A DNA stretch of 64,000 nucleotides from Tenebrio molitor (taxonomy: Eukaryota > Arthropoda > Insecta > Coleoptera > Tenebrionidae). Each line of letters starts with the position of its first letter. The first letter of the stretch is position 1. The translations under genes were made by a program, and so were the position numbers. The notes beneath the pieces were generated by a model that worked only from the letters and a program-made list of their open reading frames with translations, did no database searches and had not been told where the DNA came from. Below are positions 23,874 to 36,524 of this stretch, in pieces. The stretch is from contig NC_091051.1 of assembly GCF_963966145.1 (NCBI RefSeq), positions 11,470,001-11,534,000 on the forward strand. Direction: 5' to 3'.

Positions 23874-24507
23874 TATAATGTCAATTTTTTGCTAATTTCT
23901 TTTATTTAAAACTGTTGACATAATTTGTTCGTATTTTTTATATTTTACTAGATATAAGTGTGTACCGTAGAGGGATCTACGGTGTGTACTGATGTTTCTA
24001 TTTTTATATTAAAATTTTCTTTTTCGCAAGGATCGTTTATTATAAAATAAGAAAAATTTTAAGTGTGAAAATCAATTTTTCTCCCTACCGGTTAGAAATG
24101 TAGGCTGAGGATACCTCATTTGAGGTGAGAAAATTCAACTTTCTCGCTAAGGTAAGAAAGTTAATCATGAAATGTTTATGGTAAAACTGTACCAAAATAC
24201 AAATGTCAAAAGTGTCAAAAGTGAAATAAGTTATTGATAAATGAAAGCCAATTCAATGAAGTAAGTTGGTAGGTCAATCATATAATCTGGAAAATAAACA
24301 GATAAGCTAGGTAGGTAGATTACTTTACCCTGTTTATATCAAATTTTCGAACAAACCTCAAATAATCTTCAAATGCGATGACAAGTTAATTAAACAAATA
24401 ACACAGCCTACTATTCAATTCTCAAAATTTTCGTTTTAATCACGAATATAACCATCTTTTTTGACTTTTTTCAACAATGTTGTGGCGGTAGGGAAAAAAA
24501 TTGTATT

Positions 24508-24630
24508 CAAACCTTGTTAAGAAAGTGTCCTTGCAGACCTTAGGCACTTACAAACCTCGTCTACGACTCGGTTTATAATCCTTGCCTGCAGTCTGCAAGA
24601 AACCACTTTCTTACCTTGGTTTGAAATATA
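24508..24630. repeat. imperfect foldback repeat
   Basis: The left arm TTCAAACCTTGTTAAGAAAG and the right arm ending CTTTCTTACCTTGGTTTGAA are reverse complements with a few mismatches. The pairing continues inward through CTTGCAGAC and GTCTGCAAG. No target duplication is clear. Confidence 0.65.
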
Positions 24631-27033
24631 CTATTTAGTTAACAGTGAAATCTTTATAATAAAATAAAAAAATAGTACTTTTACGAAATGCCTCAACATA
24701 AAATAGACAAAAAATAAATTTAAAAAATGGTTTTTTGTATAAATATTTTAATTGATGAGTCACCACGGTAGGAAAGAACAAACAGCAAAACTACTAATTC
24801 TACTTTTTGGGCTAGCTGAGCACGTGAAGTGCTCTCGGCAAATACACTTTTCCAATTTAGCATATTTGTCAATATTTAAAAATATCTTGCGATATTTCCT
24901 CGAAAGTAGATGGCTCTGTGCAAAATTAACGAATGTGTGCCAACCAGACGCCAACGTCTTCGTGTTCCTGTCACTCCCGTGGGTTTCAAAAGAAATTTCC
25001 TCCTCGTTCTAGCCGACAAGACCAGTCCGCCTCTAACGATGACTGATACATTCCAAAATCAAAGTGGGTTACTACAATTTTACTATTAACCATCAACGGG
25101 GAATTATAATTTTTTATGAATGAATCCGCCCACAGATGTGGTCGCTTGATGAGTTGTGGGTAGAGATAATGGAGCACGTTTGCACTCAATTTCTGTCCCA
25201 TCCACACGTTGCAGGTACACCGCAAACCCTACAAAAAGTCTTTTGCATTCTTTGTTCGCGAGGTACGGGAGAAGCGGTTTCACCTAAAAACTCTTCAGAA
25301 CTGTGTCAAATATCCACCTATCGAACATAGAAATGGCTGCAAGCTCAATTTCACTTTGGATCATTTTTCATTGCTGTTGGCTGTTTTACATTAATGAGAT
25401 TTCGGCGAACTGGTCGGCGGCTGGGCTTTTATGGTAAAAATCCCGGTGTCTTTGTCGGATTCCGTTCAGTTCCCGTGACCAATTGGCTCAAAAAGAAAAA
25501 TACAGAACAAATATTTTAATGATTTGGGAACGTACTCGGAGGATATTGTTGTTTGTCGACTTACGTCATTTCATAAAGTGTAAAGTACAACACCCGCCCG
25601 GTCTTTAATTAGAGTAAAACGACTTAAGTAACTTCAAAGGCGTCTGTTGTGTGCTAATGGTACTTTTACGGCGCGCGTCAGCGCAACCTTCAAGGGTAAT
25701 GGCGAAAATTTCCTCGCCTTATATGGGGTCCTGCATGTAACTGTTCGCAGGGAGAAATTTTATTTTCAAGTTCACGGTTTCATGTTCGCAGATGGCAATT
25801 ATACCGGCCCCGTTTTGTCGAAGATCGGAGCTAAGTTAAACGTCTTATTATGTACCTTTTGAAGCGAAACCACAACTGGTTGTTATGTCAGTGTTACAAG
25901 CGGGTAGCGGACAATATACTCTCTGCAGAAAATGCAAAATAAAAGCCTTCTCTATTTGCATAACTTTGCTGGATACCTTTTTATTGGTTTGACGGTCAAG
26001 CGTAATTGGTTCGTTACAGAAACTCAAACATGCATGAAGTTGTACCAATTGCAGCTTTTATCTTCTTGGTGACGACAAAAACACACGACTGATTAATGGA
26101 TTCATATCGACACGTTTCAGGTGTCCTGTTATAGTTCGTGGTACTTCTTCATTGGTTGCCACTCAAGAGGACCACCTGGTCTCGTCGTTTACAAGGAAGT
26201 ACATCTCACAAAAGCAGACGTTATGTCATCCGAAACAATGCGAATTTTTAGAACTTTCGATAAGCATCTGACGTCTCCGTATGTTGTGTTGAATTATTTT
26301 GTTATCACATTTGCCGGATTTGTTTTTAATTTGGTTAACGTCGCCATGTAAGAAATCAAGTTCAAGAATAAGTTACCGGCACAGTAAATACATATTTTTT
26401 CAACCACGTATTACCATTCTAAACGACTAAACTGGAAACATTCTTGTGACTTGTGAAAAACACATTTGCATGCAGAGACTTATTTGTTGCAACCTCCATT
26501 TTACGATGTAATAATAGCGCTCTACTTTTAGTCCTAAAATGCAAACTAAACAGAAATTATCGTCCAGGATATTTTTATTGTAGTTTTAATCATTAACAGT
26601 AAACGTACAACAAAAAGGACTTATTTTAAATGTGAAACAAACAATTCCCGGAAACCGACTTATCGCGGAATCAGGCGATTCAAAATCAAAGAAATTCCTT
26701 TTCGAGAGGATTTCCCTTGCCATTCAACGTGGAAACGCTGCAAGCATTCGGGGCACTTTTCCAGATTCCGCAATATTATCGGAAATTTTTGTATTATAAA
26801 ACAAAAATGTTTATGTAATTATGTTATTAATATAAGCTCGTACCTTATTCCCTTTTCAAAAATACCTTTCTAGAATTTAAAAATGTAAAAAAAGTAGATT
26901 TGTTTTTTTACAAAATTTCCAAAATATGGACATAAGAAACAATACTAATAAGTAATAACTTAATAAGAGAGTAATGGTTCCAGAAGCAAGAAGAGCAGTT
27001 GAGTAAGTAGGTATTACTTCTATATCATAATTA

Positions 27034-27193
27034 TGTCGGGCGTTCATGAAATTGGATGACAGATCACGGATCAGCTATTGAATTTAACCTCACTTTTTGC
27101 GTGGTTTGTGTTTTTACTCTGAAGATGGTGGATCTGTTCACAATCGATTCTTCAACGCCAACTTTGAGGATACATTTAAATGAACGCCCGATC
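27034..27193. mobile_element. MITE, family A copy 3
   Basis: The left end TCGGGCGTTCATG and the right end AATGAACGCCCGA bound a core with GATCACGGATCAGCT, CCTCACTTTTTGCG and TTCACAATCGATTCTTCAAC. It is the same layout as copy 2 with point differences, including GGGCG in place of GGGTG at both ends. Confidence 0.82.
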
Positions 27194-28507
27194 ATTGTTA
27201 TACATATTATAGTTTTTAATAAGAAGATCTTTTGCTCCATTTTAAGACGACAAATCCAGAAATAAGTGTCAAAGTTTTTCTGCCATTTGATCTTGAGATT
27301 ATTCCATATTAAAACATTTTTAGAGTGTGGAACATATCGTGGAGCTTTCAAGTCCACATCAGATATGATGTAGATCGTGTAACGTGATAAAATCTTTCAA
27401 GCTCCGAAGTCCAACATATCTCTTCTTGTTATTAAACAATAGGAACACTTTTTTGTTTTAAGTGCAAGTATGTTACAGGTAGATGTACCTAGGTAAATAT
27501 TCAGTACGTTGGTCGCTAAAGTATGATTAAAATGTGCATACAATAAAGAAAAACATATGTTAATACAAGTTTCTTATTTTTCTTTTATGCACGCTTTTGC
27601 TACTTTTATTCAAAACCAGAGTAAAATCTAAATAACATATTTTTATTGAGGTTATCACCTCCAATGTTTTGTAATGACGAGATTACGTCAAAGACCCGAC
27701 GTTTCGTAACGAAACCATGTGGTGAATAGAAAATGCTGAAAAATGTAACATGAAATATGAGTAAGTAGATAATACTCCGTCTGCATGTACGAGTATATAT
27801 GAACTATTCAAAGAACTACAGTCTATAAAAATTTTATGTGTTGACGAATGAAGTACATTCTCCGGATGTAGATGTTAGCATAGTTAAGAAAAAAACTGAA
27901 TGCAGGTAGAAGAGACTGGTAATTTAGTATTGACGTGGTTGTTTTTGTGTTAATTTTTTATTAGACAGTTTGCATATGACATTACACTCACGATACAAAC
28001 AAGGGAAGCGGTGCATACTAAATAATGCAACGATGAAAAAATGTAAACTTCAATTTTTTATTTATTATTTTTTTTTTAAATTTGTTAAAATCAATAAAAT
28101 ATGTATTTGTGTCAACACGCTCAATAATTATTTTTAATATCAATACATTGTTGAATAACATTAGTATATTTTAGGTTTCCACACATTGATGAGCTTTTCT
28201 CGTTTCTAGTAATTTGTAAAAAGTAAAATACGAGTTCTATTTGTTCTATTCTATATTATGACTATATTTTTTAATTATTATTATTTAATCAGCATTCACC
28301 TCAATTAATAATTATATATTGTAATAATGAAAATGACCTTTATTGATTTAAAATCAATTATAATTTTTTAATTATTAAACTAACTATTAAATTAACTATT
28401 ACAAACGTAAGCTTTTATAATATTAGATAATGTAAAATTAAAAAAAATAAATTAAAGTGTCATGTCAATAAAATGTTTAATACATAATTAGCTGGTTGCA
28501 GTACAAA

Positions 28508-29330
28508 TCTATATATACATACGAGTATATAAAACTGAATGTCTGTTTATTTGTATATTTTGTATGCAAATCTACAGTTTTACTCCGATCTTGATGAAAT
28601 TTTGTACACTTGATCTTCAAAACAAGAAGAAAATTACTGTCTACTTTAATTTTACAAAAACCAACCCCTACTACCATTTTCAACCCTGTTAAGAAAAAAA
28701 GACAGTTTTTTCGAGTTGGAAATACCCTCACCTTCGCCGCTTCACCCCTATTTCATCCTCTGAGTATATCGTCACCTTCGCCGCTTGACACCCACAAAAA
28801 TCAACCCCTATTATCATTTTTAAGCCTGTTAAGCACAAAAACAGTTTTTTCGAGTTGGAAATCGCGTTTGCATATGTTCAGGAGTCATAGTTACATTTGG
28901 TTGTTTATAAAAGTAGCAATTTCGCAAAATGTGTTTGAATGATTGTGTTTTACCGGAAGATGTCTTAAATGAAGCAGAACAAGCTTCAAATAGCTTAATA
29001 CCGGAAAAATCAAAAGGCAGGTCCCTGAAATCAAACGAGATAATCAAACAATAGGAGGATCTAAATAAGGTTACAACTGAAAATAAAAGTGTTATGTTGG
29101 CGTATTTTCATGAATTGGTATATAAGTGATCATAGTGTTAGTTTCTTATCGTATTGATCTTTTTGTTTATATAGTCGAAGAAAAAAGTAGTCTACAGTAA
29201 AGTTTTAATTATTCTTCGTAAAAAGACAAACTTCATATTGAAATTACTGCCTTTATCACAATACATGAAAGTAGAAACATAATTTTAAAACATTCTGAAA
29301 TTTGCGGACGAAGCCGCGAGTAAAAGCTAG
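28508..29330 (+). mobile_element. non-autonomous Helitron
   Basis: The 5' end begins TC directly after an A (A|TCTATATATA). The 3' end is a small GC-rich hairpin (GCGG-ACGAAG-CCGC, about 29304-29317) followed by GAGTAAAAGCTAG and then T. A TC start, a CTRR end with a hairpin about ten bases upstream, and insertion between A and T are the Helitron hallmarks. The element is 823 bp and has no Rep/helicase reading frame. It carries an internal duplication: CAGTTTTTTCGAGTTGGAAAT and surrounding sequence occur near 28700 and again near 28840. Confidence 0.82.
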
Positions 29331-30210
29331 TAGATAATAATAACCACATGTTTAACTGATTTGTTTAATCATTTAACTGCATAAGCAGTAGTTACAATAA
29401 TGCAGGACAAAAACAGACTTTGTCACATTAGAAAATGTCTTAATCTGTCGGTGTTTTGGGGCAAACTACTTAATCCCATTTGTAGATTTGTCTTCAAAAT
29501 AATCTTAAAAACAAGGCTGACTTTTTGCTCTTGTCTGTTGCAATAATTACCAACAAGGACATCATTGAAAAAACTCCAGTAAATAGAGAAACTCAATTGC
29601 TGAATAATGTTTATACTGTCGGTACTCCGGTAGAGAGATAAAGTTTTGCTCCATGAATGACTACCACATATTTTTCCGTCGTAAAATAACAAAGGAAGTA
29701 CGTGGTGTGAACGACGCAGTCGGATGAATTTTGGATGCGGAAAAATATTTGTCCAGATTATGTAATTCTTATTATTGAAAGCATGAACAAGCATTAAAAT
29801 GCACTTTGGCACACGTTTAATTGCAAAGATATATCGCCTATTGTTCGAATTGTTACGAGTTAAACTGTCGTATAAAAACAATCGCTCAGCGACTGAAGTA
29901 CATCATCGAAAGGTGAGCAAGAGGTGAACCAGAGGGAAATTTGCACAAGAAAGTTGACACGAAAACAAAGACGCCGGAATTTTTCCGGAGCGGTGACATT
30001 CGCAAGGAGATTTTCGCCGAGTCGATGGAAATTAATAATTATTTGTTGTTATTAAAATTCGAAATGATTCATTGAAAGTGCGGGTGGTTGAGCGCGCGCA
30101 TTCCTCCTGAACCGCAGCAATACACTATCTAGCTTCATACTTGACTATTCCATGCTTGCTTGCTGTACCGGATCGTCGAACCGGAGCTTTACGTTACACT
30201 CAGTCAGTTT

Positions 30211-30380
30211 TACAGTTGGTGGTCAGGTGGATTACCTGAGTGAAGTGTACACGAACAGAGAACAAACAAAAATGTGCGCTTTCGTGTCCGAACGCAGATT
30301 CTTATGGTGACATTTGTTATTAATCAGTGTTTTGGATTGACATTTATTTTATCTCATCACAGGAATAGAGACTAGTTGAG
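30211..30380 (+). other. candidate non-coding first exon of the WH1-CRIB gene
   Basis: The segment has an initiator-like CACTCAGTCAG near 30200 and ends in a strong donor at 30381 (TTGAG|GTAAGC). The only early ATG inside it opens a 12-codon frame, so it would be 5' UTR. Linking it to the coding exon whose acceptor is at 36520-36521 is inference from position and strand only. Confidence 0.25.
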
Positions 30381-33300
30381 GTAAGCCAAGCTTTCACACG
30401 GAAGGTAAACACCGCGATAAAACTTCAACCCCAGCTTGTCGATAACAAGATCACTCTTTCGCGTCAAGCATCACCACCAAATTTTTACCTCAAAATTATT
30501 TTTGCACTCTCGTCTCGTCGCAAGAACTTATTACGGCGGCGTTTTCAACTGGACCGGATTTATTGAGCTCTAAATAAAAAGCTACCACATAACGAAGTTT
30601 TTCATTTATAAGGGGCTCTAATTGTCTGGGGCTGTTTTAGCTTTGTCCTCGGAATTACACCCAAGAAAAAAGTGGAAATGTTTTGGTCACGACTGTCAAA
30701 TTTTGCGGTTCGGTTGTTCCGCCAAGAAAATATTTTCTTGGTTGTTGGACACCGGAAACATACAGGATGTAGTAATCGCGCAAAAAGAAATTCCCAAATG
30801 AAAATGATTCATTGGAAATGTACTTTTGTACTAATTAAATTCCGGAGTCGCCTCAAACAGAAGCAACGCTGTAACTTTCCTGTTTTATTTCCGATTTTTA
30901 GGTTTACTATTCCTACATCAGTTTAATGAGTTAATAAACAAGTGATGTCATATTTTCACGATTCATTAGAGAACTCGTAATGGGCGACAGTCGTGCAGAC
31001 CATGATTTAATCGTGGACACAGTTGTCGGTGAGCCATGCTTAGGAAGCATATCATTTTTATGCTAATTAACGAAAATAACCTTCCACTATCAATTAGCAT
31101 CGGTTTCACTCGGTGGTTTTTCGGTGTTCTGAAATATCCCAGGATATTGAAGTTTCTGTCGAAACACTTCTTATCACTCGACAGACAATTGATAAGCGCA
31201 TCCCGCATGTTTTGTGGGTTTATTACAGTGATGTTTCATTGCGACGTAACAATTTCGCAACGACTGCGTTCCTTTTTGTGACAGAGACACTTTTCTAGTA
31301 ATTGTATGAATAATTCATTTGGAGCAATTTTTACCCTCGATTTTGCTCGTCGCGCCGTTTCGAGCGCATTTGGACAAGCACCGAATACCTGCATCAAAAT
31401 ATGTACTCGTATGTAAAATACACGATCGCAATTTAAATTTCTCTTTCCTAATCTGAAAATGGGTTGCGTTCAGGTGAACGTACCTTTAAAATATTTGTTT
31501 TGATCGTGGTGTCACAAAGATATTCGAACTTTTACTTAGTGCTCGATCTTGTTCCTCAGTCACCTTTCATTTCTCGTAAATCATGACATGGCGGAAGTTG
31601 GGGTCGGTCGGACCAAAATTACCCTTTATTAACTCTCGGCTGGAAGATCGTGAAAGCTGTACGTGGCGAATTTGTCAGATCACCGATTTTCATCAGGACT
31701 GATGTGGTTGTTGGGTTTTGGACGAAAGCGTACGTTTTGGGGCCAATTAGTCAAATTTGGTTCCGATACTTGTGATTGTCCAATTAAATCCCGCAATTAC
31801 GCGCGACAATTTACCACTTTCTACAAGTCTTAATTGAAGTACCTGGCCAGAAACGGCCACTCGAGCTCTTCGAGATTCAGAAGTTTACCCCGAACAGTCG
31901 CGGTCTTTGACCGTTTCGTTCCAAACCAGCATTGCCTGAAGGAACTCTCAGAATGCAGTGACGCATCTACCTCTTATCATTCTTTACGTCACGCTTTACC
32001 TGGTCAGTTTAGAGTCTAGACCGGCACCGAGGGCTGTTATCCTTTCATCCCGCCGCATTTTTCAAATGTTTTCACAGTTACGTGGAGCCATCATGCTAAT
32101 CTGCTTGTACGAGCGTGACCAGCAACCTTGAGCCTCGAAGCAGGTTTGCACAGCGCCCCAATTCGTCAATTTTTTCTTGTTTAATTCCAAAGATCCTTTG
32201 TCTAAGCATTATCAACGCGTTAAATGATAGTGACGTAACTCGTCGCAGTTAATGTATCGGAGTCATTGTTGTAGCAGCAAATGCCAGACATTGCAGTTAC
32301 TTGTGAGGAGACAATGGTTTACACTTTCAGTTTGTTTCCTCTGATTACAAAACGCTGTCTTAAGTAATGGCTCAAAAAAGTCAGCAAATTACCAGCACCT
32401 GACAAAAATTTGCACCAGTCCTCGAGCACGCAACTACCATCATTTTCCTAGCTGTCCCGTAAACCTGTTGGTGTGGAATATGACGCCATTTTAAAAAATT
32501 TCGATTTGCGTGGGTTTTATTGTAAAAATTTAATTTCGTGCTCGACGAGACGAGGCTAATATTAAAATTTCGTTCACGAGCCATTTTATGGTTCACCTGG
32601 AAATTTTTTCACCCGGCCGATGTATCATCTTCCTCCCTGAAAGTTAAGCGAAGTTAAATTGGGTATTATAACAGGCTAACGCAACTAATCAAAGGTTATC
32701 CCTTGTTATTTAAAGGTTAAATTTTAGTAGAGTGTGATTTGCCAATACACGAATTGCGAGCAAAACAGTCATGTTCTTTCGTTATCGATAAATCCATCAA
32801 CAATTCATCACCACAATACACACTATCATTATCACACACTTCCAGTTTCACCGTTACTTTGATAAAAAAACGAATTGTTTACATTTTACATTTTTCAGAT
32901 AAGATCTGAAATTTGTACTTCCCTAGATTCCTCCGGCACGGTTTTATCTACTTGTGGAGTTTTCGCGATTTATCTCCGGATCGGTAATTTTTCAAACGGT
33001 GCTTTTCACTGCACATTTATTGCATAATAATTCAAAATTACGAGTGCTCTGTAACGGACATTCCTTTCTACAAGTGGTACTGTTACCCGGCCAATTACAT
33101 CTGAAGAGAATCCATGAAACTGGAGATAATGATTTATATTAATGTCAGTTGGTTATGTGTTAATTGGGAAGAATGTTTGCGTCCTGCGAACAGTTCGAGA
33201 GAGGAGGACTCTCCTGCTGGCGGTGCAAAAATCCTGACTCATCAAAGCGGTGCAATAAATCCGGGCAGCTTTCGTTTTTGTCGCTTTTCCAGCAACACAC

Positions 33301-35525
33301 ATTGTGCCACTTCCTCTTCTTTCACGGCGGTTTGTTTTAACACAATCGGTATTTCGAACGGGGTTATGAGAAAGACCCCGCAGATCCGTACTGAAAATTT
33401 CTCCCCCGCCTCCGCTCCTAATTGAGTTAATTAACCGGAATTAATTTTGATGCGCGTCGGGGTTGTAAATAAAGCCGTTGAACTCGAAATGGAAGAGTTC
33501 CCAGCACATGTGCAAGACATCGTGGGCTGTCGGATGGACGTCTAGTGGCGTGCACATGTCGATGATCTACTTCACTGCAGGTTATAACACTTTACAACAG
33601 GTTTATCAACTTAATCGCATAAAATTGTTACATATTTCAATGCAACACTAACCTCGATATTGTTGTAACAAATTGTTATTGTGGCAAATGTGGCGGTTTG
33701 GGACGGGCGGCGAGATTAATGGAGCAACGAATGCATTCGGTGATGGTATTATGTTTTACATAAAAGACATAGCTGTGGCCAATGGGCATAAAAATTCCAC
33801 TAGCGGCGGACAAAATGAAGCGTGTAACGGTTCAAAAACTGAAAGTAACACGATTAAAATGACGGAGAATCTCGTCTCTATTATACCAGTGAATTTTGAT
33901 GAACAGATGGAGTAAACAAGTTTTTAGATATTGTTAATGATTACTCATCAATGACTTCACGTGGTTTTTTCCTGGTAAAAATTGCGAAGAGTCGGGAGGA
34001 GCTGAACCTTCATTTGACTTACAACAATCATTGCCACATGACTAAGACATGATTGAAGGAACTGAATAATAATTATGACGAATGGAAGGTTCTCCAAATA
34101 CTTTAATGAGCGAGAAAACTTTACACCAACAAATTTTCTCTTACCTACCATGGAAAACAGTTTTAGAATAAATAATAAAAATTAGCAGCGAAAGTGGCGA
34201 AATTACGATTTTGAACGGTAGTAAATCAATAAAGTGAAATGTCACTAAGTTTTTTCAAACTCTTCAAATCCAACAGACCTAATAATAAAATGGACAAAAT
34301 TGCATCGACTTGTTTTTGTTTCATTGATTGCATATTAAATCAATTAAAGAATTAATTAATTTAAAAAACTATTCAATGCATTGGATGTAATGGACGTACC
34401 ATGATTGGGTTTGATCAGAATACTATGCATGCACCAGACTCAAAAACGCTGACTACACAAAGTTGATTATATTTTTTTCGCCTTGCAAACAACCATGCAA
34501 ACGTGTAAAAAATTCTCGTGTAATTATTGATTGTTGCTGTTATCGCTTGTGTTATTTAAATTACACAGTGCAAAGTAAAATTCTAAAGGAATACCAATTG
34601 CACTGTTTATTTTCTATTACGACTTGGCAACACAAGAATGTCTTTTTGGAATTTTCACATAACGTTAATTTTTTTTTTACTAAATGCTCTGCGACTCACG
34701 GTAGATCTAAAGAACGTGTGCACCATACCGAAAACTTTATGGAGCACAATTCGGCTTCCGTTACATCCAAGCATTCTTTATAATATCATTAACATCACAT
34801 TAACAAGAACAGAATTCTCACAAGCGCCTTTTAAATTCATATCATAAGACTCCAGAATTTGGTTGCTAGAAATTTATGATTCTCGGTAGTTTTTGTAGCA
34901 AAGATTTAAGCAAGGCTAGCATTTTTTTTACATGTAGGTTATCGACGTTGCTGATAAGTGATAAGTTTTTATTGCATAGATAAGCCAACAATAGTTCCAA
35001 CATCATGATTTGTTTTTGAAAAGAAATATATACATATGTACATAGTATTAAACATTTTTATTTGTTTACAAGATAGCACTAAGCATACACATGACAGCAA
35101 ATAAGGTGTGGAAATTATATTGAAATTGAAATTTCAAGTGATACTTCACGAAAACAAAAAAGCGCGATCCAGAATCTGAAAACTAGAACAGAACATTTTT
35201 GAGTTTTCACAGCGGTATTAGTCAATAATGGTGAAGTTTTTCATTAGTTGAATAAGCACAAAATAGACCGCCGGGTGGTGGAGGAAAAAAAAACAATAAA
35301 AGCACAAACAACAACAACAAATAGTTTCGCTGTTTATTATAATCTTAAGCTTTCCTTTTTTAAAGAATATTTAAAGATGGTGATTTTTTTATATTTTTTT
35401 ATTTTAGTAGGTACTTCATTATTCAAGGTTATTTGGGAAGTAAAACCAAATACATACACAACAACTCGTATCTCTAAGTAATAATGTTGAATTTTTCTTT
35501 GAAAAATATTACAGAGAACTATTAA

Positions 35526-35713
35526 TATCGGGTGTTCAATTAATCCATAAAGTTGGGGTTGAAGAGTTGATTGTGAACGCACCACTTGTCAGTCTGTACA
35601 CTAAAAACACAAACGACACACAAAGTGAGGCTAGATTTAAGCAGCTGATCCATGATCCGTGGTGCGTTCACAATCGACTCTTTAACGCCTACTTTGAGAA
35701 TAAACACCCGATA
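35526..35713. mobile_element. MITE, family A copy 4 (full length)
   Basis: The only copy with both long arms: about 60-bp imperfect inverted repeats starting TATCGGGTGTTCA and ending AACACCCGATA, each containing GTGAACGCACCA or its complement. TAA flanks both sides (35523-35525, 35714-35716), consistent with a 3-bp target duplication. Confidence 0.85.
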
Positions 35714-36524
35714 TAAACACATTTTTGGCATTAGCATTTTCAATGTCTGCGTTCCCATAAATTATTTTATGATGTTTGCTGCTGCAGTTGGCAATCTTCT
35801 TACTCACTGGATATTTTACACTTTACTTTTTGCAGTCATTGGTAACGATTGTGACACTGGAAATCTCGTAAAACGTTTGCCACTTTCACACAAGAAAAAA
35901 AAAACAAAGAGAAATGCAACCACGACGACCACGATTGATCGTCTTCGTCTAACAAAATAATTGAATATTATTAAATTTAATAAATAGATGATGTGCAGTG
36001 ATTTATGATTCTTGGTAGTAAGTTGGATAAATTGTGGTCGTGCGAATACTGAATCAAGCTAAGACGTAACTTCGGTTGCTTCAAAGCTCAAAGCACACAA
36101 TGTATTGTCAATTTCATTTGATAGAGGCTAATGCTGTGTTGAAAAAGTCCCATTAGCGATAAAATGGTATCTGTAGAGCTATAGTGTTACTCTCCCATGA
36201 CAGTTTTATTTTTATTGGGTATATTTATAGCACCGCCCCTGTAATATTTGCCCAATTAGGTCAATGTGACAATCAATAAAAGACGTGCAATCAAAGACGT
36301 AAAATAGAAGCCCCAGGAATAGAACTTTTTATTGTCGTTATCCCATAATAAATATTTACAGGCAACTTGGGAACGAAATCTGTTGGAGACGTGACCACAA
36401 ATAATGATCGATCGAAGAGATTGAGAATGTTATCGATAAGTCGTGTCATGCGCTACTTTTCGCTTATATTCAATTTGCAATAAGGCACATCCATTGAATA
36501 ATTACATATTTTCTTCCGTAGACG

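Larger units (their letters stand above)
19899..30200. other. 10 kb gene-poor AT-rich region
   Basis: No recognisable coding exon. It contains three copies of one MITE family (20499-20635, 23723-23873, 27034-27193), a foldback repeat near 24508-24630 and a Helitron (28508-29330), annotated separately. Islands of higher GC near 21.6-22.3 kb and 25.0-26.3 kb have short overlapping reading frames on both strands but no splice-consistent gene; they could be regulatory sequence. The 29.4-29.9 kb segment has a 123-codon ATG-initiated frame on the minus strand of unknown meaning. Confidence 0.45.
30201..36521. other. gene-poor stretch, probably the 5' intron of the WH1-CRIB gene
   Basis: No coding exon is recognised. 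A GC-richer segment near 30.2-30.4 kb has a possible initiator and a strong donor (annotated separately) and could be a non-coding first exon spliced to the acceptor at 36521. Scattered reading frames at 31.8-32.0 kb and 33.1-33.4 kb have no splice-consistent context. A full family A MITE lies at 35526-35713. Confidence 0.4.
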
